Made by a program: the position numbers and the translations under genes
Shown here: piece after piece, positions 11,055 through 21,419 of the stretch
Layout: each line of letters opens with the position of its first letter
Numbering within the stretch: the stretch's first letter is position 1
Assembly: GCA_037176885.1 (NCBI GenBank)
Contig: JAWWNJ010000101.1
Location: 558,001 to 622,000, forward strand
Reading direction: 5' to 3'
Source: Favolaschia claudopus
Lineage: Eukaryota > Basidiomycota > Agaricomycetes > Agaricales > Mycenaceae
DNA: 64,000 nucleotides
The notes under the pieces: generated by a model
Seen by the model: only the letters and a program-made list of their open reading frames with translations
Database searches by the model: none
Told to the model about the DNA's origin: nothing

Positions 11055-11660
11055 CTTGTCCAGTTCAATTTCTGTGATAAGGCGAGCAACCTATGCATTT
11101 TTGCAAAAAGTAGTCGACAGTCCTGTTCGAAGAAACAAGTCGACTACAGATCTGTTTGAAGAGCATTTGAAGGGATATCTTGCTGAGTTAGTGCCATATA
11201 TAGAGACCATGATGCGTGTAAGACACGCAGAAGGGGAACAAGTTGGAGGTGAGTGGCTCAAAACCGAGTCGCTTGTAAAACAAGCGACAAGGAAGATGAC
11301 ACTAGATGACAAGAGGAGTCGGCCGGCTATCAAAAATTTGCGAGTCCGGCATCGCCGGACCGTCGCGTCATTGCCTTCAACATCTCCTCCCAACTCTCCT
11401 CCTCGCACAGGCCATCTGCTAGGCTACCCTGGTGTTTTACAATGGGGTCGCATTTCTCTTCTCGACGCCGCTGGTTCACTCTCGTTCCTGGATTAGTTAC
11501 TCAGTGGCGTCTTTCGTCTCTGACTCACTCATGTAGATCTCTTGACTTGAATGATCTGCGGGTCGTCCTCTCGTCACGACCTTGTTCCCAAACCATCCCA
11601 ATTCCCAATCCGGTTCTTCGACGCTCCACAACTTTACCTACGTTTGGGGATATTATGCCT
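11055..11660 (+). repeat. Hairpin-rich repeat element, spacer copy
   Basis: Homologous along its length to 14,640-15,240 and 21,420-21,945. Palindromes with three-base centres occur at 11,214-11,228, 11,269-11,287, 11,344-11,360 and, with one mismatch, 11,427-11,447. It begins right at the open 5' edge of the acidic-protein gene. The half of the unit that carries the Cys-rich gene is missing here. Confidence 0.8.
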
Positions 11661-12081
11661 ACTGGCGCAGATCTCTGCCTCCAAAATTCATTTGTGCATC
11701 TCGCAGCCTCAACGCATGGAACGTACGTGTGAGGGTAGATACTGTGTCTTGAAATATTATGGCTAGGAATCTTCCATTCCATCTGTCATATCGCGCCCTC
11801 TTTTTCTTGTTTGACTGGCATGCTATTCCGATACCCGCTCCAGCTCAGCTTTCCCTTCAGCAATGGTCTTTGTGATGTAGCTGCGGGCTGAAGTCCTCTC
11901 TTCAAAATTCACACATCGTTATTTCTCATTGCGTCATTCAGACGAGTATGTATATCATACACAAGACTACTACTTTTACTCGTGGACATTGGGCGCATAC
12001 ACTGTCAGGCTTTCCACAACCTGACGGCTATCTTTCTGAAACGCGCGTAAACCTGGGGCCAGTCTGTGCCCAATGAGTCGA
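11661..12081. other. Stretch between hairpin element and gene B, no gene seen
   Basis: Only short frames without splice context. It lies immediately 3' of gene B and may contain its 3' UTR. Confidence 0.4.
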
Positions 12082-13262
12082 TCAATGGGGTGAGGGGAAT
12101 AAAATGAAGACTGACGCTCTGGCCACTAGATCTGTGAGGTCGGCTTCCGCTTCGAGCATGTTGGCGACCATCTCGCCGTCATCTCCTGCTCGCATGATAA
12201 GCACCTCTCCCTGGATGTTGAGAGCAGGGTTTCGGGGCAGTCTCTTGTGCCGTTTAAAGAAACAAAGAAACTCCGTGCATTCCAGCCGACCCGACGGAAG
12301 GCGATGATGCAGAGATGCATCTATGTGATGGATGTGGGGTTGGAGAGTGGGGTACTTCAGTATCGCTTCGACGTAGGGAAATGTCCTGAGAGGCGGAGTC
12401 ACTGTGTAGGCCGTGGGGACGTGAATGAATGACGGCCCAGCACAGGAATACAAGCGGGCGGTGAGCAAATGGAATTCGCTCTCAGCCTACAATTTGTCAG
12501 CATGCGGGAAAAAGAAGGCAACAAATCAGCACCGACCTCGAGGTTCGAGTCGCGCACCCGAGGAATTAGATTTGGATTCTGATCTGTCGATGTTGCTGGA
12601 ACTTGCGGCTCAGCAGCGGACAGCGGGTGCTTGACGGCGAAAGCGAGTGGTGTGATGCAGGGTCGCTGATATTCTTGATACATCTTCAGCACGGGGGTCA
12701 ATCTGCCTATTGTATAAATTGACGGGCAAGGTGCGCCGTAGCAAAATGCTCAACTGGTCAATCATTCGGTCCGCGAGATCGTATTCCGCTTCGCTCATGT
12801 TGGCGATCATAAATCCATCAGGCTCGGTACGCAAGACAAGGATTCCACCCCCAATATTGAGGCGTTCGTTGAAGGGTAGGTCTTCATGCCGGAAAAAAAC
12901 GCACATGAACATCTTGGTCTTTATCTCTCCGGATGGAAAGACTTCATAAACCGAAACCCTAGTATCGCGAATTGGGACACTTCTGGCTGAGGGCGTGTGC
13001 AAACCCTCCCACGGATCTATCTGCAGGTAGCCGAAGCAGGAATCGGCGCAAGGGTAGCAGACGCCGGTACGCTGAACGACGGCGGTGGGAATTTGAACCC
13101 GAATAGTTTCCGATAATCCGTAATGCAAGGCCACGACTTCCTTGAGAGCAATGCCAGGGTGTTTGGTGTTCTGGTGAGGGTTTCAGAGATGGTCATCCAC
13201 GTTAATTACACACCGACGTCAAGCAAGTTGGCAAGGGCAGTCTGGGATATCAAGGTGGTCAT
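12082..13262 (-). CDS. Gene B: two-domain member of the unassigned family
   Basis: Exons 13262-13218, 13170-12755, 12702-12537 and 12486-12082 give 343 residues. Domain one has SGEIKTKMFMCVFFRH, LPFN, LNIGGGILVLR and YDLADRMIDQ; a phase-2 intron then leads to LTPVLKMYQEYQ. Domain two has SGRLECTEFLCFFKRH, LPRN, LNIQGEVLIMR and a short LTDLVA end. Exon number and the phases of all three introns equal those of gene A. It is the mirror-image partner of gene A about the palindrome centre, yet the proteins are only moderately similar. The linker is short and not acidic, unlike in A. Function unknown. Confidence 0.75.
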
Positions 13263-14061
13263 ATCGAGACGAGAGGGAGTGGACGAACAAAGGCGATGAG
13301 CGATGTGAAGTAGGAAGCAGAGGTTGATGAATAAATGCCACGGACTCACAAATCAGCCGATGGAAAATACAAGGGTTTCCAAAATCGAAACAAGCCTTTT
13401 GCGAGAAGCGGGATAGTCAGGAACGCACTTTCGAAAAAAGAAAAGCAAGAAAGCGTACCGAGACGAAGTCCGCTGGCATTGCGGACGGTTCACAAGTGCC
13501 ATAGTCGCGCAGAATACTGCATGTAAGACATGCAATAGAGCAGCAGGCGCAAGAGGCAGGCGGCCAAGTTGGCTGTAAAATCTGTATAATTGCTTACATT
13601 TGCTTCCGTCGTCGCCGTCAATCGCCTCGGCTGCTTACAGCCCCCTGTCGGCAATCGATGTCCCTTGGCAACGCTTGAATGACCGCTCTGATTTGAATGC
13701 TCGGCAGATTGACGAGGAGTAAGTTCACAGCTCCTGCATCGGTCGGGCAACAAAGGCGGGAGAGTTGTCGCAGAGCGCCCGAGAGCGGCGCCATAGACCG
13801 AAAAGACTCTTGCTTGCGACGATTTACGTCTCTTGTCCAAGCGAGTGTTAGCAAGAGAAGCAGAAGCGAGGCACAAGAAGATCTGCGCTGACGTACGCGC
13901 TTCTGCGCTGATTGTCGAAACCTGTCGAAACGGGCTTTCCCAGTATGGGCGAATTCTCACATCGTCGGCCCGCCAGCCATGCCCTGAACGCATTCGGGAT
14001 TCTCGGACGGAAAAGGAAGGAAGGCATATGTATTCATACAATATTCATACTTTGAAGAATT
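13263..14061. other. Inner end of right arm, no confident gene
   Basis: Mirror of 4,624-5,429. Contains the upstream region of gene B and the palindrome at 13,518-13,534. The 183-codon frame mirrored here starts with TTG and is not called. Confidence 0.5.
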
Positions 14062-14605
14062 TTATAGCCAGAATGCGGCGATGCAGAGTAGGTAAGGAAT
14101 GATGAGATGAGCCCATCCACCCTGCATATAAGCTTCGAGAACAAACAACGTGAACGGGAGGGCAAAGGGGACAGTGGGTAAGATACGCTCTAAGAAGACG
14201 GTTAGCTAAGTAGATGCCACGAAAACGAACGACAAACCTCTAGGGAACGGAACAGGTCGACATGCGGAACGGGTAGGTCTTCACCGTCTTCCCGAGCGGA
14301 TGGTGGAGTACCGCACATCGGACAAACGTCGCATTTCGAACAGAAATAGAGGGTACCGTTGTCGCTTTCATCTGCGAGGCGATGAGTATGGGACGCAGGA
14401 AGCTCTGGAAATCATGATACATACCCGAATAACTAGAGGGGGCACGGTGGTGATTCATCTGGATGATTGAAATGAGGTGGTGGCAAAACCTTATCCAGCG
14501 ATGTGGTCTTTTAAACGGGGCACCAGGAGACGAAGAATACAAGGAAAGCAGATGATTCCGAAAGCAGCACAAAGACACCTTGTACCCAATGTCGGTTTTC
14601 GGAAT
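14062..14605 (-). pseudogene. Cys-rich/hydrophobic protein gene, right copy with 1 bp deletion
   Basis: Mirror of the left-arm gene at 4,079-4,623. A run of three C in the left copy (4,428-4,430) has only two bases here, near 14,255. This shifts the frame after the HVD residues just before the second intron, so the hydrophobic C-terminus is lost unless splicing compensates. One residue near the N-terminus also differs (Ile for Met). The diverged third copy at 20,841-21,368 keeps the left-arm frame at this point, which supports reading the deletion as the derived state. Confidence 0.5.
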
Positions 14606-14639
14606 AAAAACGAGCGAATCTATGAATTTTTGCGCCAAG

Positions 14640-15240
14640 TACTACTGTGTTTGAAGAAAGAAGTCGACGAGATATCGGTTTGAACAGCATTCGAAGGGAT
14701 AACTTGGTGAGTTCGTGCCATGTACAGAGACCATGATGCGTGTAAGACACGCAGAAGGGGAACAAGTTGGAGGTGAGTGGCTCAAAACCGAGTCGCTTGT
14801 AAAACAAGCGACAAGGAGGATGACAAGAGTCCGCCGGCTATCAAAAATCTCGAGTCCGGCATCGCCGGACCGTCGCGTCATCTCCTTGATGCATTCCTCC
14901 AAGTCCTCCTCCTCCTCCTCGCATGGGCCATCTGTTACCCTGGTGTTTTACACCGGGGTTGCATTCCTCTCCTCGACGCTGCTGGCCCACTCTCGCTTCT
15001 GGGTCAGCTACTCAGCGGCGTCTTACGTCTCTGACTCGATCCTCGCTTGACTTGCACGATCTGCGGCTGCTGTCGTCTCCTCGCGTCGCGCCCTTGTTCT
15101 CAATCCATCCATGCTCTTTTGGTCATTCGCTTCTTCTTCACAATTCGACGGCGATCTGTGACTCGCTTCCGCTCATTACGGCCGACTCAAAGTACAATGC
15201 GCACCAAATCTCTCCTAGTGCTCGTCTTTTGCTCCTGTTT
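14640..15240 (+). repeat. Hairpin-rich repeat element, right-arm copy
   Basis: Clearest copy. Palindromes lie at 14,738-14,752 (GCGTGT, AAG, ACACGC), 14,793-14,811 (TCGCTTGT, AAA, ACAAGCGA), 14,854-14,870 (GTCCGGC, ATC, GCCGGAC) and 14,938-14,958 (9-base arms, TTT centre, one T-G pair). The same order and spacing recur at 11.2 and 21.5 kb. Confidence 0.85.
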
Positions 15241-15802
15241 AAAGCATCCCTCATCCACAAAACGCCCCAATGCCGGTCTTTCGATCGAATTTTGCTTGCA
15301 GAATGTCTCGCTCTATCCTTGAACCGTTAGGCAGCCCGATAAACTTGGTTTCCTGCCCTCGTCGCTTCGAACCCTATAAACACCAATACTCTGGTCGCCA
15401 CCTTCATTCTTCGGCCTGCGTTCATGAATATCTATGCAATATGGCCAAAGCCACAGAAATTTTGAGCCGCTCGAACGATTTTGCCCGGAAAAGGAAGGAG
15501 AGTAGATACGTAGAGGTTTGCCTCCCAATACTATATTCCCTTAGTGTGGGCGTTGACCGGAATTACAGCGCTCACGCATCAAGACCTTGCTCCAGGCACA
15601 CGATTCGACGGCCTCTCTCACTGCCGCATTTCAAGGCGTAGGACTAGCAAGCTCGTCGGTATGATCTCTCCTGGCTGGCTTTCCATAATTCTGATGAATA
15701 TCTACATCTAGAGCTTACGTCCAGGAGTCTCTCGAACGAACGGCGATCCCAATGTAAGTATCCGTGTCCTGATTCCCCCTCTTTGAGGACTCATCGTCCA
15801 CC
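15241..15802. other. Arm stretch between hairpin element and RCPHG gene
   Basis: Frames of up to 123 codons on either strand show no motif and no shared splice structure. It lies upstream of the RCPHG gene. I see nothing that I can support as a gene. Confidence 0.4.
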
Positions 15803-16669
15803 ATGAAGGCCGGAACAGTCACAGTATGTGTGCTCTAGTATCCCGATATTCCCGCACTTATGTGCCAGACACCATCATCCGTTGCTGCCTCCACAATTGC
15901 GACGGCCGGTGACGCGCGGTCGAACGAATCCACTCTAGCTTCCAGATGCACGAGCAAGGATCCTGTTCCCCGTTCCTCAATCATCTCGAAAGCTACACCC
16001 GTGAGCCACTCTCCTTCAGCCCTATGTTCCCGTACTTATGTCGCAGACGACATCATCCGTTGCTGCCTCCAAATCTGCGACGGCCAGTGGCGCGCGGTCG
16101 AATGAATCCGCTGCAACTCCCCAAAACCCGCGAGTTCCTCGTTCCTCCATCGTTTCAAAAGTCAAGCCCGTGAGACGCTCTTTCTTTCTTTCGCTGTAGC
16201 ACTTGCTCAAATCGCTGCGTAGAAGTTCATCATTTACCCAGCCACGCATGCCACATCTCCCCATTGCGGCCACACGAACGCTGTCAAATACGTGCGTTCT
16301 TTCCTTCCACCACTTTTGCCGCTTTCACTCAATTCTGTCGCTATATCCGTCGTCCGTAGACCAAACCGATGCCTTCAGCCGCACCTCCAAACAAACCCTC
16401 GAAGCATCGTTGCCCACATGGCTTTTCTCGAAAGCATGTAAGGCCTTCATTGTCTCATCTCTTCGACACCGTTAATCCTTGCTGCCCAGGGGACCACTGG
16501 CCATCGTCACTCCGTCAAAGAAGATATCCTCCGCTGTCCTCATGGGGCCATCAGACCGAATCGCAAGGGTTCAGGCGCCGCTCAAAGAGAGTCTGCCCCG
16601 CGCTGCCCCCACGGAGTCTTCAGAAAGGGTTCTCAGTTATCCGGTCGCGCATGTCGCAGTCCCAGATAG
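15803..16669 (+). CDS. Small protein with three Arg-Cys-Pro-His-Gly motifs and a duplicated exon
   Basis: Exons 15803-15823, 15869-16000, 16047-16169, 16360-16437 and 16490-16669 are all in phase 0 and give 177 residues. Exons two and three (44 and 41 codons) are paralogous: both run SSVAAS, SATA or IATA, G-AR-SNES, then VPRSSI-SK, and both are bounded by GTGAG donors and CAG acceptors, so the exon was duplicated together with its splice sites. The last two exons carry HRCPHGF, LRCPHGA and PRCPHGV at about 25-residue spacing, with basic residues between. A metal-binding role is only a guess. An alternative donor just before the stop (16,668) would add a 45-codon extension to about 16,871. The long third intron (16,170-16,359) may hide another exon. 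Confidence 0.55.
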
Positions 16670-16993
16670 TTTATCTACCAAGTGTTTCCCCCCGTCGTTC
16701 ACCTACGCTTTCTCCCCGCAATGTACTCGTACCAGCTCGTTTAATACAGTCTTCATATATTCCACCGACGTGACCCTCATCTCACTCACCCGCCGAAAGC
16801 TTAAGATTGACCGTGCCATGGCCCCTCTATGGCATGACCTCCACTTTTTTTTCATTCTCTTGGGTGAGTGATTGATGTCCAATTCATGTCTAACTATCTT
16901 TGAGAATGTTGAGAATGTGTCTTTGCGCGATTAACAAACGTAACGAGATATCGCATTAAAAAGTTATAAAAAAAACTACAAGACTTGTGTGTT

Positions 16994-18385
16994 CTAATAA
17001 TCGCCCTGGAGGGAGCGCCGGATGTATCCCTCGAGCAGCTCGCTGTTCTGGTAGACATAGATTACCAACACGACCACGATCAAGTACTGAAAGAAGCCAA
17101 TGATGTCGCGGTGTACAGCAGGTTCAGGTTGTGGCTGCACAATGGCTTTCCGCCAAATCATGATGTCGTTGCGTTCCAAGGCTTGGCCAGACCTTGCGGC
17201 GAAGATGAGGGCGGTGCCATTGCAATCCAGGGTCTTGAGAGTGTAAGTTAAGGAACCCAAAGAGTGTAAGTGTATCCTTACCGCGATAGACTGGACAAAG
17301 TCCTCCTCTTCAAACTTGAGCTGATCCACGGGCTGCCCGGTACGTCGGTCGAAGATGTATACGATGCCATGGTCGCTGCCGACCACGACGACTCTATAGT
17401 CATCCCCGAAGCGCACTTGGCGCGGACGATTTTCCCTCACGATGGGTATATGCATGAGCTTCACTTGATGGCGATCGTGGATACGGTAGATGCGGACTCC
17501 AGTGTCCGAGTCGTCGACGCATATAGTGTCTTTGCGGCTGTCTATAGTTGCGTCTCCGCTGAAAGACCGGTAAGCGAAACATTGACCCTGCTAGACGACT
17601 TTAAACTCACATGCAGGCACCGATCTCCCAAGTTCCCGCTTCTTGGTCTACGGTAGGATTCCCCGTCAGCGTGCGTCTGTAGAAGAAAGAGATGAGCAGA
17701 AGTGGAGCACGGAAAAGGACCACAAACTCGCATTTTGCCGTCGTGACGCCCGAACGCGAGAAGATCTCGTTGATTTCCTCGCTGCGTACCGAATTGTAGA
17801 GCTTTGGGGATATAATTGGTGATTGTGATCGAGTAGATGGCTAGTGGCGACGCTGTTGCGACGCTGAAAAGCTGAACCCTGCCGACACTGGCCGCTGCAA
17901 GGCGATTGGAGAGAGAGTCAAAGGCGAGAGCCAGAATCTCGGAGCTGCCGAAGAGACGTCGACTGTAGCACTCTTGAAAGCCGGATTGTTCCTGAATATC
18001 GGTTGAGCTCGAAAAACGGCACAAAAAGGGTAGAACTTACTGTTAGCTGGCGCCAGGATACCAAGTACCCGGCAAGGGTCCCATAAAACAATACCTCTCC
18101 AGGTTCGTCTTCACGATTGGTCCACATAATCGCTGTGGTTGGACCTCGAATTCCCGGTGGCGAGGGGCGAGGAGAGATCTCAGTGAGAGATTTGAGCTTC
18201 CATAATCGCGTTCCGTCCTTTCCTTAAAGTGAAAAACTTGAGTAACGAGACTTGAAGAGGAGTGAAATACGACGAGTACCTCCGCTGGCAAAGAATTTAC
18301 CATCGTCGGTGGAGGCCATGCAGTAGATTGCGCCACAGTGGCCACTAAGTGTCCCGTGCTGAGAGTAGGTACTAGAAGCGAACAT
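16994..18385 (-). CDS. WD40-repeat protein with C-terminal membrane anchor, right copy
   Basis: Exact mirror of the left-arm gene: exons 18385-18280, 18222-18041, 17991-17732, 17676-17611, 17558-17282 and 17233-16994. All the open-frame pieces translate identically to the left copy, including the GC-AG third intron. It encodes the same 376-residue propeller with a C-terminal hydrophobic helix. Identity over introns as well as exons shows recent duplication or ongoing sequence exchange between arms. Confidence 0.85.
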
Positions 18386-18684
18386 GGAATCGGTGAGGGA
18401 AAATTATGGAGTGTGGCGGGCTCATACGCACTTTAAAAGATGTCGGGAAGTGTTGTATTCATTCAGTTTCTGAAAACGGCGTTGATTGGAATCTTGGTAT
18501 CATTGTACTTTGCTTGAAAATCAAAGAGCTGCAGAGACAGGATACGCATTAGGAACAAGGTCGCGACTTGCTTGGACCGCCTATCAAACTGGGGTGCGAT
18601 GTCGCCGAGTCGCAGACGGGTATAGTTATCCAATTCAGAGTCGGGCTAGAAGATGGTAGCTCGTAATATTTAGAAGAGCGCGAC

Positions 18685-19231
18685 CGGGGTGTAAGACACC
18701 CAGGAAGCAGTAGCGGCGACAAAGGTGGTGAGGATGGTGGAGGATGGCGGGTAGACGAGTCGGGTCGTGATTAGCCGAGAGCCGACCTGTCAATCAGCCG
18801 GGACCAAAACGGATGCAAACTCTTTGCAGATCGTCGCCTTTCGATAACTTCCTCGATCTCCTACAAGTCTTTGTCGCTTGTGTTACAAGCGACTCGGTTT
18901 CTGAGTCTCGTTCTTCGTCTATTGCGTGTCTTACATGCAGTACAGCCCTTACCTCTTCTTTTCGTCTCGGACATCCACTGGCAATGTCTTCAGTGCAAAA
19001 TTCAAGTCAGTCTGTGCGTTCATGACGATTTCGTCAAGCTCTTCCCTTGTTCCTCAAAACAGAATAATGAGCACACTGTCTTTGTTTTAATTTTGGTCAT
19101 CGTTGTATTTTTCTTCGCTCAGCGACAGTATATAACTGTGGCGGAGAGATCCCTCCTCCCTCATCGCAACCTACAACAATCTCAAGCTACTCAAACACCG
19201 TTTGCCCAAGCCCTCTTCCTTCTACTCAATC
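18685..19231. repeat. Outer flank of right arm, upstream of gene D
   Basis: Resembles 8,040-8,480 in inverted orientation. Contains palindromes at 18,687-18,701, 18,874-18,892 and 18,924-18,938. The end of this stretch is the likely promoter of gene D: CT-rich with several ACAA/TCAA steps just before the ATG. Confidence 0.7.
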
Positions 19232-19812
19232 ATGTCCTCTTCAACTCAAGCCCCCGTCTCCTCCGAGGTCAGCACTGTCTTCCACGCTTCCGACTCCCTA
19301 CTGACGATTTGGACAGGTATCTGCAGCGGTTCGGCCGCTGAATGCCTTATACTATAGCTTGAACGGAGCATACGAAGTCCCTGTCCCCACCGTCTTCCTC
19401 ACATCCCCATCCGCCTTCTCTTTCCCTAATCTTGAGCATTTGCTCTTGTCGTCCCGTACCCCTGGTAGCATTCGCACCGTGCGAGGCGCGATCGAGCATT
19501 CCACGGAATCGGGTGAAATCATGACGACTAGATTCGTCTGCTTCTTCGAGAATCACCCCAACCTTCCGTTCAACGCAACCCTCAATATCCAAGGCGCAAT
19601 CCTCGTCATGCGCGCTGCAGCCGACGGTGTCACCCTTATCAACATGGACAGCTCCGAACTTTGGCTCGCCGACATGGTGGCAGAAAAGTGAGGTTCATCC
19701 TGTCTGCTCGTTGCCCATGTATTGATCCGTCTCCAGGTTGGTGCCGTCCCTCAGGTGGTTCCAACTGGGTTTGGGCCCACGTATAAACTCGTTTGTAGTT
19801 TCGTTACCGTAA
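19232..19812 (+). CDS. Gene D: one-domain member of the unassigned family
   Basis: Exons 19232-19267, 19317-19687 and 19737-19812 give 160 residues. The core is the best match to a family consensus: SGEIMTTRFVCFFENH, LPFN, LNIQGAILVMR (residues about 76-111), then DGVTLINM and LWLADMVAEK. The last intron (phase 2, donor GTGAGG) joins LVPSLRWFQ and ends in SFVVSLP, parallel to the LVPLLKKFQ and FSVTRLLP segment of gene A. Without that splice the frame would stop at once after EK, so the homology decides the model. No signal peptide or membrane helix. Function unknown. Confidence 0.8.
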
Positions 19813-20840
19813 TGCGTTATTCCATTTTACCTACATAGAACGCCCAAAATTATGAATATTTTCTCCCCTCGTTCGTTGAGCTGTTATTTCGGCGCCGATG
19901 ACATGGAAGCACAAACGTTAACGCAAAACCATGTTATTTGTGAGCAAAGCGAAATATAAGATGCGAAGAGCAAATGCCCCGCCAAAAACTTGGGGCGTGT
20001 GGAGAAAAGGTCGCCACGCGACGACGGCTGAGCAGATTAATATTGTTAATTTTTAAGTTAATCTGTGAGATGCAAGTGAGTCAGAGATATAAGACGCCGC
20101 TGAGTAACTAATCCAGGACCGAGAGTGCAGCAGCAGCGTTGCCGGTTGAGCAGGAACAGATGCCCACGTCGGACATTGACCTTGCGAACCAAGTTGCAGG
20201 GGGCGGAAGTTTACTACTTTCAGGCGTAGACTGTCTTGTTGATAACTTGATCTTCAGCTAATGCGTTGACAGACTCACTCAAGACTCTACTCACACACGC
20301 AGGAGCGCACTCGTCACTTCATCGCCGTATTTTCACTCAATTCCGACTAGTTCTCGTGTACAGTTCTGCAGATCGTGTGCAAGTCGAATATGTATTCAGG
20401 ATGAAGTTGCGAAAGCTCGAGGAATAAATAGTGATGAATCATCGAATTGAACAAGGGCTCAACAAGATCTGGCGACTCGGCCACACGATGAGCGACGTGA
20501 AAAATCCTCGAACTCCGGCGTGGGTCATGAACCCAGCTGAAAATAGAAGCGTGTAAGGCTTTGAGGGGGCGCGACCCAGGAGTAAGACAACTAGGGAATA
20601 TTAGTGGCGAGGAAGAAGCCGAAGAGGATGATAGTCTAAGAGGATGGAGATACGCGCATCTCACCGTCTTTCGGTGTCCTTTGAGTCCTTGTCGCTCATT
20701 TTTCGGTATCCTACTCTCGCTCTCGTTCTACTGCGCGTATCACACTCCGGCGCGCCAGCCATTCCCCGCATGCACATTCGAGAAACAGACGAAAAGAGAC
20801 AACTAAAAGGGAAGAGCTGTTCATATTGTACTGCTGGAAT
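19813..20840. other. Stretch with one decayed repeat fragment, no gene
   Basis: Positions about 20,080-20,135 match the end of the hairpin element in reverse orientation. A weak palindrome remnant lies near 20,570-20,590. Otherwise frames are short. A minus-strand frame at 20,347-20,664 has no motif or splice context. Confidence 0.5.
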
Positions 20841-21368
20841 TTATAGACAGAATGCGGCGATGTAAAGAATGTAGGGAATCAAAAGATGAGCCCATCCACC
20901 CTGCATATAGGCTTGGAGAGCAAACAAGGTCAATGGGAGGGCAAAGGGGACGGAGGGTAAAATTCGTTCTGAAAAAAGAGTTGATTGTGTGGACGCAAGA
21001 AAAAGGACGACAAACCCTCTAGGTAACAGAACGGGGTCGACGTGCGGAGTGGGTACGAGTAGTCCTTCCTCATCCTCTCGGCTCGGAGGACGGCACATCT
21101 CGCATGAAAAGAAATTAGGGGAGTTGGTACTATTGTCGCCTGCCTCTACGAGACAATGAGTACACGACGCAGAAAGTGTTGAAATCATACCTGGGGAAGT
21201 AGAGGGCACAGTGGGGTCGGGATCAAATAATAAGGTCTGGTTACTTGGATTCAGTGGGTACTGGTAGAACTTTATCCAGCGATATGCTCTTTTATATGAG
21301 GCACCGGGACGATGAGTACAAGGACAGTAGATGATTCCCCAAGCAGCACAAAGACACCTTGTACCCAA
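20841..21368 (-). CDS. Diverged copy of the Cys-rich/hydrophobic protein gene
   Basis: This matches the arm gene in order: an N-terminal CLCAAWGIIYCPC cluster, a Trp/Tyr-rich linker (YRWIKFYQYPL), a CEMC pair, PHVDPVLLPR, then hydrophobic ends (FALPLTLFALQAY, LLIPYILYIAAFCL). Two introns lie at the places used in the arm copies, with GT-AG ends. The frame is open through the whole stretch. Its first codon is TTG, so the real start is not seen. Together with the element at 21,420-21,945 it forms a 1.1 kb unit equivalent to 14,045-15,200. No function can be given. Confidence 0.45.
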   Translation of the reverse strand: MGTRCLCAAWGIIYCPCTHRPGASYKRAYRWIKFYQYPLNPSNQTLLFDPDPTVPSTSPGMISTLSASCTHCLVEAGDNSTNSPNFFSCEMCRPPSREDEEGLLVPTPHVDPVLLPRGFVVLFLASTQSTLFSERILPSVPFALPLTLFALQAYMQGGWAHLLIPYILYIAAFCL

Positions 21369-21419
21369 TGTCGGTTTTCGAAATAAAAACGAGCGAATCT
21401 ATGAATTTTTGCGCCAAGT

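Larger units (their letters stand above)
13340..18684. repeat. Right arm of giant inverted repeat
   Basis: Reverse complement of the left arm, with very few differences. One is a single missing C near 14,255 relative to left-arm 4,428-4,430. Another is a Val/Ala change in the RCPHG-motif gene. Outside its outer end, 18,685-19,110 resembles an inverted copy of spacer sequence 8,040-8,480, so a third partial copy of the boundary lies inside the spacer. The two arms are separated by about 8 kb. Confidence 0.95.
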
